Origin: an uncultured Streptococcus sp.
Lineage (GTDB): Bacteria > Bacillota > Bacilli > Lactobacillales > Streptococcaceae
Reading direction: 5' to 3'
Length of the DNA stretch: 9,296 bases
Assembly (NCBI GenBank): GCA_916048115.1
Contig: CAJZGQ010000041.1
Span: forward strand, 1-9,296
Shown here: one piece after another, positions 1 through 6,292 of the stretch
How positions within the stretch are numbered: the first letter of the stretch is position 1
How the letters are laid out: every line of letters begins with the position of its first letter
Notes under the pieces: generated by a model
Databases searched by the model: none
The model's input: the letters and a program-made list of their open reading frames with translations, nothing else
Told to the model about the DNA's origin: nothing
Translations under genes and position numbers: made by a program

Positions 1-24
1 GCTCGACAATCCAAAGATAATTAA

Positions 25-56
25 GAGGCTAGGACTTTTGTCCCAGCCTCATTTTT
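25..56 (+). terminator. Intrinsic terminator of an upstream + strand gene
   Basis: An 11-bp stem pairs 25-35 with 40-50 (one G-U pair) around a TTTT loop at 36-39, followed by a run of T at 52-57. The T-run is on the right, so it mainly serves a + strand gene whose 3' end is at or beyond the left edge. One frame is open from base 1 to a TAA at 22-24 and could be the last codons of that gene, but seven codons are too few to call. The stem family (GAGGCTAGGAC / GTCCCAGCCTC) is a common streptococcal terminator type. On the minus strand it could weakly end pepQ, although that side lacks a good T-run. Confidence 0.8.
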
Positions 57-108
57 TATAGTTATTAACGAAACAAGATGTTTGTTATATATTGAAACGA
101 CTAAAGGA

Positions 109-1191
109 TTAGTCAAAGTAAAGTAAGTCTTTGCTGGTTTCAGTGAAGAGTCCAAATCCGTCTTTTGTGACGTACCCACAATCTTCGATACGGACACCGA
201 CTTTACCTGGAATATAGATTCCTGGTTCAACTGAGAAGCACATGCCTTCTTCAAGCACCATGTCATTTCCTTCCATAATAGAAGGGAATTCATGCACGTC
301 CATTCCGATCCCGTGTCCGAGGCGGTGGTTGAAGTATTCACCATAGCCAGCTTTTTCGATGACGCTCCGTGCAGCACGGTCTACGTCATGTGCTGTTACA
401 CCTGGTTTGATCATGTCAATGGCTGCTTGTTGAGCTTCTAAAGTCAAGTGGTAGATTTCTTTTTTGAAATCATCTGGTTTCCCAACAGCAACAGTACGAG
501 TCATATCTGACGCATAACCATTCACCATACAGCCAAGGTCAAAGAGTAAGAGAGCATCGTTTTCGACTTTGTTGCTTCCAGGAATTCCGTGTGGGTTGGC
601 TGCATTATTTCCAGTCAAGACCATGGTTTCAAAGCTCATTTCATAACCCAAGCGTTTGATACCGAAGTCGATTTCTGCTACGATATCAGTTTCTGTTTTA
701 TCCAGTGAGATGGCGTCGAATCCCATATTGACAGCCTTATCTGCATATTGACCAGCCACCAACATTTTTTGGATCTCATCAGCAGATTTGATCAAGCGCA
801 TGCGGTTAATCCGTGGTGTCAAGTTGGTGAATTGAGCCTTTTCAAAGACAGTGCGCAAGCCATTGTATTTGGTAAGGATCAAGTTATCATATTCAAGTGC
901 AACGGTTTTGGCATCGGGTTTTGCGATAGCCCCTTTAATCTTTTCCCATGGGTTTTCAGAATCCACATAGCCAACCACTTGGAAATCAACAACTGCAGTC
1001 GCCCGTTCCACTTCAAGTGCAGGAACGAAGAGAAGTGGTTCGTGGTCTGTGTAAACGAACAAGAAGAGTTGACGTTCGTGGGGATCACTGTAAAATCCAG
1101 TCAGGTAATTGATGGTGACAGGATCGGATACAACAGCGACATCTGTTTTTTCAGTTTCAAGAAAATCGACGATTTGATCTAATTTAGACAT
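109..1191 (-). CDS. pepQ: Xaa-Pro dipeptidase PepQ (M24 metallopeptidase)
   Basis: Cytoplasmic prolidase that cleaves dipeptides with C-terminal proline, finishing the breakdown of imported peptides. The 360 residues match the usual length. An N-terminal creatinase-like domain (about 1-125) precedes a pita-bread M24 catalytic domain (about 130-350). The expected five metal ligands are visible: D218 in LLLFDLG, D229 in ASDMTRT, H293 in LGHGIGMDVH, E322 in VEPGIY and E336 in RIEDCG. H300 is the usual substrate-binding histidine. The ATG at 1189-1191 has an AGAAGG ribosome site seven bases upstream. It is divergent from ccpA, an arrangement known from lactic acid bacteria, and shares a cre-like site with it. 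The gene is intact. Confidence 0.96.
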   Translation of the reverse strand: MSKLDQIVDFLETEKTDVAVVSDPVTINYLTGFYSDPHERQLFLFVYTDHEPLLFVPALEVERATAVVDFQVVGYVDSENPWEKIKGAIAKPDAKTVALEYDNLILTKYNGLRTVFEKAQFTNLTPRINRMRLIKSADEIQKMLVAGQYADKAVNMGFDAISLDKTETDIVAEIDFGIKRLGYEMSFETMVLTGNNAANPHGIPGSNKVENDALLLFDLGCMVNGYASDMTRTVAVGKPDDFKKEIYHLTLEAQQAAIDMIKPGVTAHDVDRAARSVIEKAGYGEYFNHRLGHGIGMDVHEFPSIMEGNDMVLEEGMCFSVEPGIYIPGKVGVRIEDCGYVTKDGFGLFTETSKDLLYFD

Positions 1192-1256
1192 AATGCTACC
1201 TTCTTTCTATGGATCTATTTTGTCAAATTTTCCCCAAAAAAGCAAGAGTTTACAAA

Positions 1257-1285
1257 ATTTTACCAAAATGCTTGAAAGTGTTTAC
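1257..1285 (-). promoter_or_regulatory. Probable pepQ promoter, extended -10 type
   Basis: On the minus strand TGGTAAAAT is read at 1265-1257, an extended -10 box. The hexamer 17 bp upstream is GTAAAC (1285-1280), a weak -35 that lies inside the cre-like site. Transcription would start near 1250, giving a leader of about 58 nt. Sequence-only call; other AT-rich -10 choices exist closer to the gene. Confidence 0.5.
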
Positions 1286-1300
1286 AATAAGTGATAAAAT
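1272..1300 (+). promoter_or_regulatory. ccpA promoter, extended -10 type
   Basis: TTGAAA at 1272-1277, a 17-bp spacer and TAAAAT at 1295-1300, with TGA directly before the -10 (extended -10). The predicted start is near 1307, leaving a leader of about 45 nt before the ATG at 1352. The -35 overlaps the cre-like site, which suits autoregulation by CcpA. Confidence 0.75.
1273..1286. promoter_or_regulatory. cre-like operator between pepQ and ccpA
   Basis: TGAAAGTGTTTACA agrees with the catabolite-response consensus TGWAARCGNTWWCA at 13 of 14 positions. The only departure is T for the central C of the CG pair. It covers the -35 regions of both divergent promoters, so a CcpA/HPr-Ser-P complex bound here would be expected to compete with RNA polymerase for both genes. 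CcpA binding is inferred from sequence. The changed central base may weaken the site. Confidence 0.7.
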
Positions 1301-1351
1301 AGGATTAATTAGAGAGTGAAAACGAAATTTTCAACAATGAAAGGAAATCTT

Positions 1352-2356
1352 ATGAATACAGACGATACAGTAACAATTTATGATGTCGCCCGTGAAGCAG
1401 GGGTTTCAATGGCAACCGTTAGTCGTGTAGTAAATGGGAATAAAAACGTTAAAGAAAATACACGTAAAAAAGTTTTAGAAGTGATCGAACGCTTGGATTA
1501 TCGTCCAAATGCTGTTGCGCGTGGTCTTGCTAGCAAGAAAACAACAACAGTCGGTGTTGTGATTCCAAACATCACGAATAGCTATTTCTCTACATTGGCT
1601 AAGGGGATCGATGACATTGCTGAAATGTACAAGTACAATATTGTTCTTGCAAATAGTGATGAAGACGATGACAAAGAAGTTTCAGTGGTAAACAACCTCT
1701 TTTCAAAACAAGTGGATGGGATCATTTTCATGGGTTATCACTTGACTGAAAAGATTCGCTCAGAATTTTCACGCTCTCGGACGCCAGTTGTCCTTGCTGG
1801 GACAGTGGATGTTGAACACCAATTACCAAGTGTCAATATCGACTACAAGCAAGCAACCGTTGATGCTGTTACACAGTTGGCAAAACACAACAAGAAAATT
1901 GCTTTTGTAAGTGGCCCATTGGTGGATGATATCAATGGAAAAATTCGTTTGACAGGCTACAAAGAAGCTTTGAAAGTGAAAAAATTGAGCTATAGCGAAG
2001 GACTTGTGTTTGAATCCAAGTACCGGTACGATGAAGGTTATAACTTGGCAGAACGCATCATTGCATCCAAAGCAACAGCTGCCTTTGTAACAGGGGATGA
2101 ATTGGCTGCAGGTCTCTTGAACGGCTTGTCTGATAAGGGGATCAAGGTACCAGAAGACTTTGAAATTATCACCAGTGATGATTCACAAGTAACTCGTTAT
2201 ACGCGTCCAAATCTATCAACGATTGGCCAACCTTTGTATGACCTTGGTGCGATCAGTATGCGCATGTTGACCAAGATCATGCACAAAGAAGAGTTGGAAG
2301 AACGCGAAGTACTGTTGTCTCATACGATCAACCAACGTGGAACGACCAAAAAATAA
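1352..2356 (+). CDS. ccpA: Catabolite control protein A (LacI/GalR family)
   Basis: Global regulator of carbon catabolite repression and activation in Firmicutes. With HPr-Ser-P as co-repressor it binds cre sites. The product has 334 residues. The LacI helix-turn-helix (VTIYDVAREAGVSMATVSR) is at about residues 7-25, the hinge helix (RPNAVARGLASKKT) at 51-64, and a periplasmic-binding-protein-like core fills the rest. The ATG at 1352 was chosen because AAAGGA at 1340-1345 lies six bases upstream and the protein then begins MNTDDTVTIYDV, as in other streptococci. An in-frame GTG at 1316 would add 12 residues, but it sits about 9 nt after the predicted transcription start and has no ribosome site. 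Monocistronic, ended by the terminator at 2407. Confidence 0.97.
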   Translation: MNTDDTVTIYDVAREAGVSMATVSRVVNGNKNVKENTRKKVLEVIERLDYRPNAVARGLASKKTTTVGVVIPNITNSYFSTLAKGIDDIAEMYKYNIVLANSDEDDDKEVSVVNNLFSKQVDGIIFMGYHLTEKIRSEFSRSRTPVVLAGTVDVEHQLPSVNIDYKQATVDAVTQLAKHNKKIAFVSGPLVDDINGKIRLTGYKEALKVKKLSYSEGLVFESKYRYDEGYNLAERIIASKATAAFVTGDELAAGLLNGLSDKGIKVPEDFEIITSDDSQVTRYTRPNLSTIGQPLYDLGAISMRMLTKIMHKEELEEREVLLSHTINQRGTTKK

Positions 2357-2404
2357 GGATTAGTAGACTAGAGTCTCGACATGGGAAGACGTGTCTACTA
2401 GTCT
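2357..2404 (+). other. Stem-loop directly after the ccpA stop codon
   Basis: Bases 2361-2368 (TAGTAGAC) pair exactly with 2393-2400 (GTCTACTA), and the stem can be extended to 2357/2404 with two G-U pairs. The loop is about 24 nt and can fold further: GTCT at 2373-2376 with AGAC at 2387-2390. No T-run follows, so it is not itself a terminator. It lies two bases before the terminator stem and could stabilise the 3' end of ccpA mRNA or simply be a decayed repeat. Confidence 0.55.
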
Positions 2405-2406
2405 AA

Positions 2407-2439
2407 GAGGCTAGAACAGAACTGTTCTAGCCTCTTTTT
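2407..2439 (+). terminator. ccpA intrinsic terminator
   Basis: A perfect 12-bp stem pairs 2407-2418 with 2423-2434 around a GAAC loop, followed by five T at 2435-2439. It ends ccpA transcription. The minus-strand tetR, whose stop is at 2518, has no terminator of its own in 2440-2517. It could use this hairpin from the other side, but only poor T content follows in that direction. I see no other feature in 2440-2517. Confidence 0.92.
2414..2439 (+). repeat. Direct repeat copy 1 (right part of ccpA terminator)
   Basis: These 26 bases, running from inside the left stem arm through the loop, right arm and T-run, recur exactly at 3871-3896. This copy belongs to the complete terminator. The pair brackets the AT-rich tetR/methyltransferase segment. 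Confidence 0.9.
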
Positions 2440-2517
2440 ATATGTGTCATTAATCATAAGTAATGATGAAGTGAAATTGAATGAGTGTTGGTTCAAATAT
2501 TGATGTGTAAGTTACAA

Positions 2518-3108
2518 TTAAATCGTTCTAGAGTTTGTTAAAATACCATACAACAAAATATGATGAATTTGTTTTGTTTCGTCTTCTATGTTTTTATTTG
2601 GAGATAGATGATTTCCTGTGCTATTGAGAGCACTCATGACGTTTAAAATAACCTCTGTTGACAAATCTTTAGCAATTATATTTTCATTTTTACCTAGCTC
2701 AATATATGCACGATATATTTCACGCTTTTTCTCATCTATCGCTTTTGTCATAAGTTTCGTAAAAGTAGGATCCTCTAACGTTTTTTCTTGAAAGTAGTTA
2801 GAAATCTGTTGGCTTATTTTTTTCTGACATAAAGCTAAGGCTTGATTTAATTTTGATTTATAATCTATATTACTGAGTAGAATGTTTTCAGCTTCTTGTA
2901 TGATGTCTTTAAACAATTCATTAATACATAAAGCTACTAAATTATCTTTCTTATCAAAGTAATTGTAGATTGACACAGGAGAAACTTCTGCGACTTTTGC
3001 AATTGATTGTATACTTGTTTCTTTAAACCCTTTTTCTTTAAATAAAGAAAGAGCAGACTGAATAATAGCTTGCTTCTTTTTTTCTGTTGTTTTTTGATAT
3101 TGATTCAT
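2518..3108 (-). CDS. TetR/AcrR-family transcriptional repressor
   Basis: One-component regulator of 196 residues, the usual TetR size. The N-terminal DNA-binding domain spans about residues 10-58, with helix-turn-helix TSIQSIAKVAEVSPVSIYNY at 31-50 and the typical FDKKDNL after it. The all-helical C-terminal part (about 65-196) would form the dimer and ligand pocket, and the ligand cannot be read from sequence. The ATG at 3106-3108 has GGAG seven bases upstream. It is divergent from a methyltransferase gene across 156 bp holding one perfect and one degenerate palindrome, the classic layout of a local repressor that controls its neighbour and itself. The gene is clearly AT-rich: I count 15 G+C in 2881-2940, against 28 in 2041-2100 of ccpA. 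This suggests acquisition from elsewhere. Confidence 0.92.
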   Translation of the reverse strand: MNQYQKTTEKKKQAIIQSALSLFKEKGFKETSIQSIAKVAEVSPVSIYNYFDKKDNLVALCINELFKDIIQEAENILLSNIDYKSKLNQALALCQKKISQQISNYFQEKTLEDPTFTKLMTKAIDEKKREIYRAYIELGKNENIIAKDLSTEVILNVMSALNSTGNHLSPNKNIEDETKQIHHILLYGILTNSRTI

Positions 3109-3130
3109 TTGAACACTCCATTTGATATCA

Positions 3131-3159
3131 ATTATAGCACAACTTTGAAATTTATCTCA
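3131..3159 (-). promoter_or_regulatory. tetR promoter, extended -10 type
   Basis: Read on the minus strand, TGCTATAAT holds a perfect -10 (3136-3131) with a TG extension. The hexamer 17 bp upstream (3159-3154, TGAGAT) is a poor -35, so the extension probably carries the promoter. A 10-bp palindrome TTGATATCAA (3122-3131) overlaps the -10 edge. Confidence 0.7.
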
Positions 3160-3171
3160 GATTATTTCATT
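3144..3171. promoter_or_regulatory. Degenerate second operator over the tetR promoter
   Basis: TTTGAAATTT, eight bases, then TTATTTCATT. Compared with the inner 10-base arms of the perfect palindrome at 3206-3241, the left arm matches at 9 of 10 and the right arm at 7 of 10, with the same eight-base spacing. It covers the spacer and -35 of the tetR promoter, where an autoregulatory site would be expected. The region is AT-rich, so chance resemblance is possible. Confidence 0.5.
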
Positions 3172-3176
3172 AATTC

Positions 3177-3205
3177 TTGACGATATCTGATATTTACAAT
3201 ACAAT
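3177..3205 (+). promoter_or_regulatory. Methyltransferase gene promoter
   Basis: TTGACG at 3177-3182, a 17-bp spacer and TACAAT at 3200-3205: a good sigma-A promoter. The transcript would begin near 3212, within the left arm of the palindrome that starts at the next base. Confidence 0.75.
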
Positions 3206-3241
3206 TAAGTTTGAAATATAATTAATGATATTTCAAACTTA
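3206..3241. promoter_or_regulatory. Perfect 14-bp inverted repeat, likely TetR operator
   Basis: Arm TAAGTTTGAAATAT (3206-3219), eight-base spacer, then the exact reverse complement (3228-3241). It abuts the -10 box of the methyltransferase promoter and covers the predicted start site, so a bound repressor would block initiation. As RNA it would also form a hairpin at the 5' end of the message, nine bases before the ribosome site, so an mRNA role cannot be excluded. Confidence 0.8.
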
Positions 3242-3264
3242 TAATAATTGAGGGAAGATATTTA

Positions 3265-3852
3265 ATGTTAACTGAATTTCTTATTAAGCAGTCTCAAAAA
3301 CCTAGTGGTCTTATTGGTAGAGTCATCACAAAAATATGGTCATTCTATTTTAAAAAACTTAGTCTTTGGGCGATTAAACAGACTACTATTTCAGATAATT
3401 ATAGAATTTTAGAAATTGGTTACGGTGGCGGGAGTACTATCAAGAACCTTCTTGCTTTAAATAAAAATCTTGAGATTCATGGTATTGATATTTCTAAGGA
3501 ATCATATAGAACTGCCCAACGTGTTCATTCAGATTCCATAAGAAAAGGTAGTGTCCAACTTAAGATTGGAAATGTGGAGAATATGCCTTATCAAAATAAC
3601 TATTTTGATAGAATATTTGCTATTCAGACCCATATTTTTTGGAAGGATATAAAAAAGAGTTTTCAAGAAGTTTATAGAGTCCTGTCCAGCAATTCTACTT
3701 TGATAATTGCTTCTGAAAAAGAAAAAATACATTATCATATGACAGATTATCGTACAAGTCATGAATTTAGTCAGTTACTAACAAGTATTGGTTTTTCAAA
3801 AATTGAGGAAAAACAGAATCGCAATTGGATTTTGTATATCGTATATAAATAA
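3265..3852 (+). CDS. Class I SAM-dependent methyltransferase, substrate unknown
   Basis: 195 residues with a Rossmann-fold methyltransferase core. Motif I is ILEIGYGGGST at 48-58 (SAM-binding glycine loop). The acidic residue ending strand 2 is D75 in HGIDIS. NVENMPYQNNYFD at 103-115 is the UbiE/methyltransferase-11-type segment, and FQEVYRVLSSNSTLII (133-148) is the helix-strand region seen in these families. The N-terminus (QKPSGLIGRVITKIW, residues 11-25) is hydrophobic and basic, as in many small Firmicutes methyltransferases of unknown role. It may contact a lipid or a hydrophobic small molecule; that is inference. AGGGAA lies before the ATG, with eight bases between. AT-rich like tetR. 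Control by the divergent TetR points to induction by a ligand, perhaps a toxic or signalling compound that the enzyme modifies. Confidence 0.88.
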   Translation: MLTEFLIKQSQKPSGLIGRVITKIWSFYFKKLSLWAIKQTTISDNYRILEIGYGGGSTIKNLLALNKNLEIHGIDISKESYRTAQRVHSDSIRKGSVQLKIGNVENMPYQNNYFDRIFAIQTHIFWKDIKKSFQEVYRVLSSNSTLIIASEKEKIHYHMTDYRTSHEFSQLLTSIGFSKIEEKQNRNWILYIVYK

Positions 3853-3870
3853 AATAGAATTTTAAATTTC

Positions 3871-3896
3871 GAACAGAACTGTTCTAGCCTCTTTTT
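3871..3896 (+). repeat. Direct repeat copy 2 (truncated terminator)
   Basis: Exact copy of 2414-2439, followed by one extra T and then ATA as in copy 1. The outer seven bases of the left stem arm are absent, so the stem shrinks to five base pairs (GAACA 3871-3875 with TGTTC 3880-3884). A T-run follows at 3892-3897. It may still weakly terminate the methyltransferase transcript. Confidence 0.88.
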
Positions 3897-3918
3897 TATA
3901 CTGCGAACAGGTAGAGAC

Positions 3919-3947
3919 TTGCTGGGCACTCTTTATTTCGGTATAAT
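3919..3947 (+). promoter_or_regulatory. Promoter of the glycosyltransferase operon
   Basis: TTGCTG at 3919-3924, a 17-bp spacer and a perfect TATAAT at 3942-3947. The ATG at 3955 begins eight bases after the -10, where transcription itself should start, so the message would have almost no leader. Confidence 0.78.
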
Positions 3948-3954
3948 AGAAGGT

Positions 3955-4953
3955 ATGAAAGTTTTACTGTATTTAGAAGGAAAATCCGTATTACAAAAAT
4001 CAGGAATTGGTCGAGCCTTGCAGCATCAAATGCATGCGCTTGATTTGGCTGGGATTCCGTATACGACAGATATTTTAGGAGATTATGATGTGGTGCATAT
4101 CAATACCTATGGCCCACGGAGTTTCCTTTTGCTCCATGCAGCAAAGCGTCGTGGAAAGAAAGTCATCATGCATGGCCATTCAACCCGTGAGGATTTTGAA
4201 AATTCCTTTATCGGGTCTAACTTTTTTGCGCCCTTGTTTGGGAAGTATTTGGCTCACATGTACCAAAAGGCAGACTATGTGATCACGCCATCTGAATATT
4301 CTAAACACCTGATTCAGTCTTATGGGGTGACCACACCGATTATCGCGGTCTCCAATGGAATTGATTTGGAAAAATACAAGAAGGATCCGAAAAAAGAAGA
4401 GGTCTTTCGAAAGCATTTTAATATCCAAGAAGGCCAAAAGGTTGTCATCTGTGCAGGGCTTTATTTTAAACGCAAAGGGATTGAAGATTTCGTAGAAGTG
4501 GCCCGTCGCATGCCGGATGTGCGCTTTATCTGGCTAGGTTCTATCAACAAATGGATCATTCCGCGTAAGATTCGTCGTATCGTAGAAAAGGATCATCCGA
4601 GTAATGTGGAATTCCCTGGCTACTTCAAGGGAGCGGTCTTCCAAGGGGCTATGACGGGTTCAGATGCTTTCTTCTTCCCATCTTATGAAGAAACAGAAGG
4701 GATCGTTGTTTTGGAGGCCTTGGCCAGTCATCAGCACACGGTCTTGCGGGATATTCCCGTATACAATGGCTGGATTGACGAGACGTCCTCTGAATTGTGC
4801 CATAATGTAGACGAATTTGTGGATTCCTTGAACAAGGTCTTGAACGGACAAGTAGACAAGCGGGAGGCAGGCTACAAGGTCGCTGAAAGTCGTTCGATTG
4901 ACTTAGTGGCTTATCAATTGGTCGAAGCCTATCAAACAGTTTTGGAGATGTAA
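3955..4953 (+). CDS. GT4 glycosyltransferase, likely second step of glycolipid anchor synthesis
   Basis: 332 residues, retaining GT-B glycosyltransferase of the CpoA / IagA / LafB / BgsA type. These enzymes add the second sugar to monoglucosyl-diacylglycerol at the inner membrane face. The product is a membrane glycolipid and the anchor of lipoteichoic acid. Visible signs: glycine loop SGIGRALQHQ at 16-25, SNGID at 133-137, phosphate-binding FKRKG at 171-175, and the GT4 EX7E motif from E246 to E254. The second sugar differs between species (galactose for pneumococcal CpoA, glucose in others) and cannot be read here, so no symbol is given. The ATG at 3955 gives the family's MKVLLYLEGK start. 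An in-frame TTG at 3919 lies inside the -35 box and is rejected. The next gene follows after one base. Confidence 0.88.
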   Translation: MKVLLYLEGKSVLQKSGIGRALQHQMHALDLAGIPYTTDILGDYDVVHINTYGPRSFLLLHAAKRRGKKVIMHGHSTREDFENSFIGSNFFAPLFGKYLAHMYQKADYVITPSEYSKHLIQSYGVTTPIIAVSNGIDLEKYKKDPKKEEVFRKHFNIQEGQKVVICAGLYFKRKGIEDFVEVARRMPDVRFIWLGSINKWIIPRKIRRIVEKDHPSNVEFPGYFKGAVFQGAMTGSDAFFFPSYEETEGIVVLEALASHQHTVLRDIPVYNGWIDETSSELCHNVDEFVDSLNKVLNGQVDKREAGYKVAESRSIDLVAYQLVEAYQTVLEM

Positions 4954-4954
4954 G

Positions 4955-6277
4955 ATGCGTGTAGGGTTATTTACAGATACCTATTTCCCGCAAGTTTCGG
5001 GAGTAGCGACCAGTATTCGGACGCTCAAAACAGAATTAGAAAAATTGGGACACACGGTCTTTATCTTTACGACAACGGATAAAGATGTCAACCGCTATGA
5101 AGATTGGCAGATCATTCGGATTCCAAGTGTGCCTTTCTTCGCCTTTAAGGACCGCCGCGTTGCATATCGTGGCTTCTCAAAGGCGCTTGCCATTGCCAAG
5201 CAATACCAGCTGGATATTATCCATACCCAGACTGAGTTTTCACTGGGCCTTTTGGGAGTGTGGATTGGACGCGAGTTGCGGATTCCAGTCATTCATACCT
5301 ACCATACCCAGTATGAGGACTATGTCCGCTATATTGCCAGAGGTATGGTCATTCGCCCAAGTATGGTCAAATACATTGTGAGAAGTTATATGAACGATCT
5401 GGATGGCGTGATCTGTCCTAGTGAGATCGTCTATGACTTGCTCCAAAAGTACAAGGTCAAGGCAGAAAAACGCATTATTCCGACAGGGATTGATTTGGCC
5501 AAGTTTGACCGACCGGAAATCACTCCGACAGAGACAGCTGCTCTTCGTGAAAAATATGAAGTCGCAGAAGATGAAACGCTTTTATTGAGCCTGTCGCGGG
5601 TTTCTTATGAAAAGAATATTCAGGCTGTTATTGCGGCCCTTCCAGATGTCCTCAAGGTCAATCCAAAAGTTAAGTTGATCGTGGCTGGAGATGGTCCTTA
5701 TTTGGATGATTTGAAAAAACAAGCGGCGAAACTGGGGATTTCAGATGCGGTTGTCTTTACAGGGATGATCCCACCAAATGAGACAGCTCTCTACTATAAA
5801 GCGGCTGACTTCTTTATTTCAGCTTCAACGAGTGAGACGCAAGGGTTGACCTATTTAGAGAGTATTGCAAGTGGTACCCCGATCATCGCTCATGGCAATC
5901 CTTATCTCGATCATGTGATTGATGACCCTATGTTTGGAAAGCTCTTTTATGAAGAGAGTGATCTGGCACAAGCGATTCTTGAAGCGATTGAGGAGATGCC
6001 ACCAATCGATGAGACCAAGTGGGCAGAAAAGATTGATGATATTTCTGCAGCAACCTTTGGCCGTCGGGTCTACGAATTTTACTTGGATAAAATCATCTCT
6101 AAAGACTTTTCAAATGATTTGAATCCTGAGCAAAGTCGGGTTAAGCGGATGTCTAAGACCATTGTGAAAATCCCGACCAAGGTGATTGCTCTTCCGGTCA
6201 ATGGATCTGTGAAGATGATGAAGGCTTCGGTCAAACAAGTGAAGAAAATCCGTAAAATCACGCATTTCTTTGATTGA
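4955..6277 (+). CDS. GT4 1,2-diacylglycerol 3-glucosyltransferase (LafA/BgsB-like)
   Basis: 440 residues, GT-B fold, expected to move glucose from UDP-glucose to diacylglycerol, the first step of the glycolipid anchor pathway. The acceptor-side loop FPQVSGVATSIRTL is at 11-24, HTYHTQYEDY at 114-123, PTGID at 176-180, R215 and K220 in SRVSYEKN bind the nucleotide phosphates, GDGP is at 245-248, and EX7E runs E294-E302. The C-terminal tail (about 395-440) is rich in Lys/Arg between hydrophobic residues and probably binds anionic membrane lipid. GGAG at 4944-4947 lies inside the end of the preceding gene and the ATG is one base after its stop, so the two are translationally coupled. Together they form the two-step pair known from pneumococcus (cpoA and its partner), Listeria (lafA/lafB) and Enterococcus (bgsB/bgsA). 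No terminator follows before the thrS leader. Confidence 0.9.
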   Translation: MRVGLFTDTYFPQVSGVATSIRTLKTELEKLGHTVFIFTTTDKDVNRYEDWQIIRIPSVPFFAFKDRRVAYRGFSKALAIAKQYQLDIIHTQTEFSLGLLGVWIGRELRIPVIHTYHTQYEDYVRYIARGMVIRPSMVKYIVRSYMNDLDGVICPSEIVYDLLQKYKVKAEKRIIPTGIDLAKFDRPEITPTETAALREKYEVAEDETLLLSLSRVSYEKNIQAVIAALPDVLKVNPKVKLIVAGDGPYLDDLKKQAAKLGISDAVVFTGMIPPNETALYYKAADFFISASTSETQGLTYLESIASGTPIIAHGNPYLDHVIDDPMFGKLFYEESDLAQAILEAIEEMPPIDETKWAEKIDDISAATFGRRVYEFYLDKIISKDFSNDLNPEQSRVKRMSKTIVKIPTKVIALPVNGSVKMMKASVKQVKKIRKITHFFD

Positions 6278-6292
6278 AAATGAAACTTTTTC

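Noticed and set aside
1..24. Possible last seven codons of an upstream + strand gene ending with TAA at 22-24
   Set aside because: The adjacent terminator makes such a gene likely, but another frame also closes at 18-20 and there is too little sequence to choose.
748..1182. 144-codon open frame on the + strand opposite pepQ
   Set aside because: It lies wholly antisense to the well-supported pepQ and has no recognisable domain. It is a shadow of the pepQ codon pattern.
1316..1351. In-frame GTG giving a 12-residue longer CcpA
   Set aside because: It lies about 9 nt after the predicted transcription start and has no ribosome site, while the ATG at 1352 has AAAGGA at good spacing and matches the family start.
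3122..3131. TTGATATCAA palindrome near the tetR -10 considered as the TetR operator
   Set aside because: Only 10 bp and of common AT-rich composition. The 14-bp arms at 3206-3241 and their degenerate copy are far better operator candidates.
3919..3954. TTG start giving a 12-residue longer first glycosyltransferase
   Set aside because: The TTG is part of the -35 hexamer and would not be transcribed from this promoter. The family begins MKVLLYLEG.
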